Assembly (NCBI GenBank): GCA_947623755.1
Contig: CANQHB010000065.1
Span: forward strand, 1 to 5,561
Reading direction: 5' to 3'
Length of the DNA stretch: 5,561 nucleotides
Origin: an uncultured Bacilli bacterium
GTDB lineage: Bacteria; Bacillota_I; Bacilli_A; RF39; UBA660
Part shown: piece by piece, positions 5,217-5,561 of the stretch
Layout of the letters: every line of letters begins with the position of its first letter
Numbering within the stretch: position 1 is the stretch's first letter
Made by a program: the position numbers and the translations under genes
The notes under the pieces: model-generated
What the model was told of the DNA's origin: nothing
Databases searched by the model: none
The model's input: the letters and a program-made list of their open reading frames with translations, nothing else

Positions 5217-5561
5217 CTAATAAGCCATTAATGGTACTTTCTTTGGGTCTAAACCACTATTTTGTAATAAAATAATTGCTCTATCCAAATTTTTATAATC
5301 ATATTTTGTAAGTACCGTTGGATTTAAATAAATATCTAAAGCACTCTTCCCAATTCGTAGTAATCTATCTACTTTAGCTTCTAATTCTTTATCATATAAC
5401 AAACTCATATTATCAACAAATATATCTAAGTTTAAATTATTATTCTTAAATATACTTACGTTTCTTCTAATCACTTTCTCATTAAAATTAGCTAAAATTT
5501 GCTCTAAATCACTAGTTGTATAATCTAAATAATCCAAACCAAGTTCTGTAAATAAATCCAT
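5217..5561 (-). CDS. Hypothetical helical protein, 114 aa or more, possibly cut at 5' end
   Basis: I do not recognise this gene. An ATG falls exactly on the last base of the window, so it cannot be decided whether this is the true start or an internal methionine; no upstream ribosome site is visible. The visible 114 residues look all-helical and soluble: MDLFTELGLDYLDYTTSDLE, then VIRRNVSIFKNNNLNLDIFV, a helix at about 59-78, and YDYKNLDRAIILLQNSGLDP near 87-106, ending PLMAY. The unit 'helix, N-x-x-(L/I)-x-x-x-(N/G)-L, helix' recurs about every 30-35 residues, as in mTERF-like helical repeats. The opening (F-x-x-L/F-G-L/F-D/N) and the central block resemble the 95-aa product. Stop TAG; the next gene begins 12 nt later, with its ribosome site overlapping this stop. 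Function unknown. Confidence 0.78.
   Translation of the reverse strand: MDLFTELGLDYLDYTTSDLEQILANFNEKVIRRNVSIFKNNNLNLDIFVDNMSLLYDKELEAKVDRLLRIGKSALDIYLNPTVLTKYDYKNLDRAIILLQNSGLDPKKVPLMAY

Noticed and set aside
1..5561. CRISPR array, tRNA, riboswitch or mobile element
   Set aside because: No regularly spaced repeats, cloverleaf-like sequences, recognisable aptamer cores, transposase or integrase genes were found on reading both strands.

Overview
This window comes from a strongly AT-rich Bacillota genome. It encodes SpoIVA, the ATPase at the base of the spore coat and a hallmark of endospore formers, together with Firmicutes-type SepF and DivIVA. Short intergenic gaps, strong AT codon bias and a shortened DivIVA suggest an uncultured gut-type lineage of Bacilli or Erysipelotrichia. 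That placement is inference; no rRNA gene is present. The six tryptophan codons are all TGG and the eight visible stops are TAA or TAG, so nothing requires UGA to be recoded.

Positions 1-960, minus strand, hold a replication and translation pair. rplI (ribosomal protein L9) is followed by dnaB (replicative helicase), which starts at TTG and runs off the left edge. An extended -10 promoter abuts the terminator of the preceding gene. Positions 961-1593, minus strand, hold a monocistronic gene for an exported, membrane-anchored thioredoxin-fold protein with a CVHC motif, its own vegetative-type promoter and a hairpin terminator.

Positions 1594-3240 hold spoIVA, the only plus-strand gene. It starts at a TTG behind a candidate mother-cell sigma-E promoter and ends at a hairpin shared with the convergent divIVA. 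Positions 3222-5561, minus strand, read in transcription order as three unrecognised, probably all-helical genes (114, 250 and 95 aa), then sepF, then divIVA. The three unknown genes are very tightly packed (12 and 2 nt gaps). A candidate promoter lies just before sepF, so sepF-divIVA may be transcribed both from that site and by read-through.

Together the window combines cell division and polarity (SepF, DivIVA), spore coat assembly (SpoIVA), extracytoplasmic thiol chemistry, DNA replication and translation. No mobile elements, CRISPR arrays, tRNAs or rRNAs are visible, and no gene-free stretch exceeds 300 bases. The longest is the 185-base divergent region between the thioredoxin-like gene and spoIVA. 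The least explained content is the trio of helical genes upstream of sepF.
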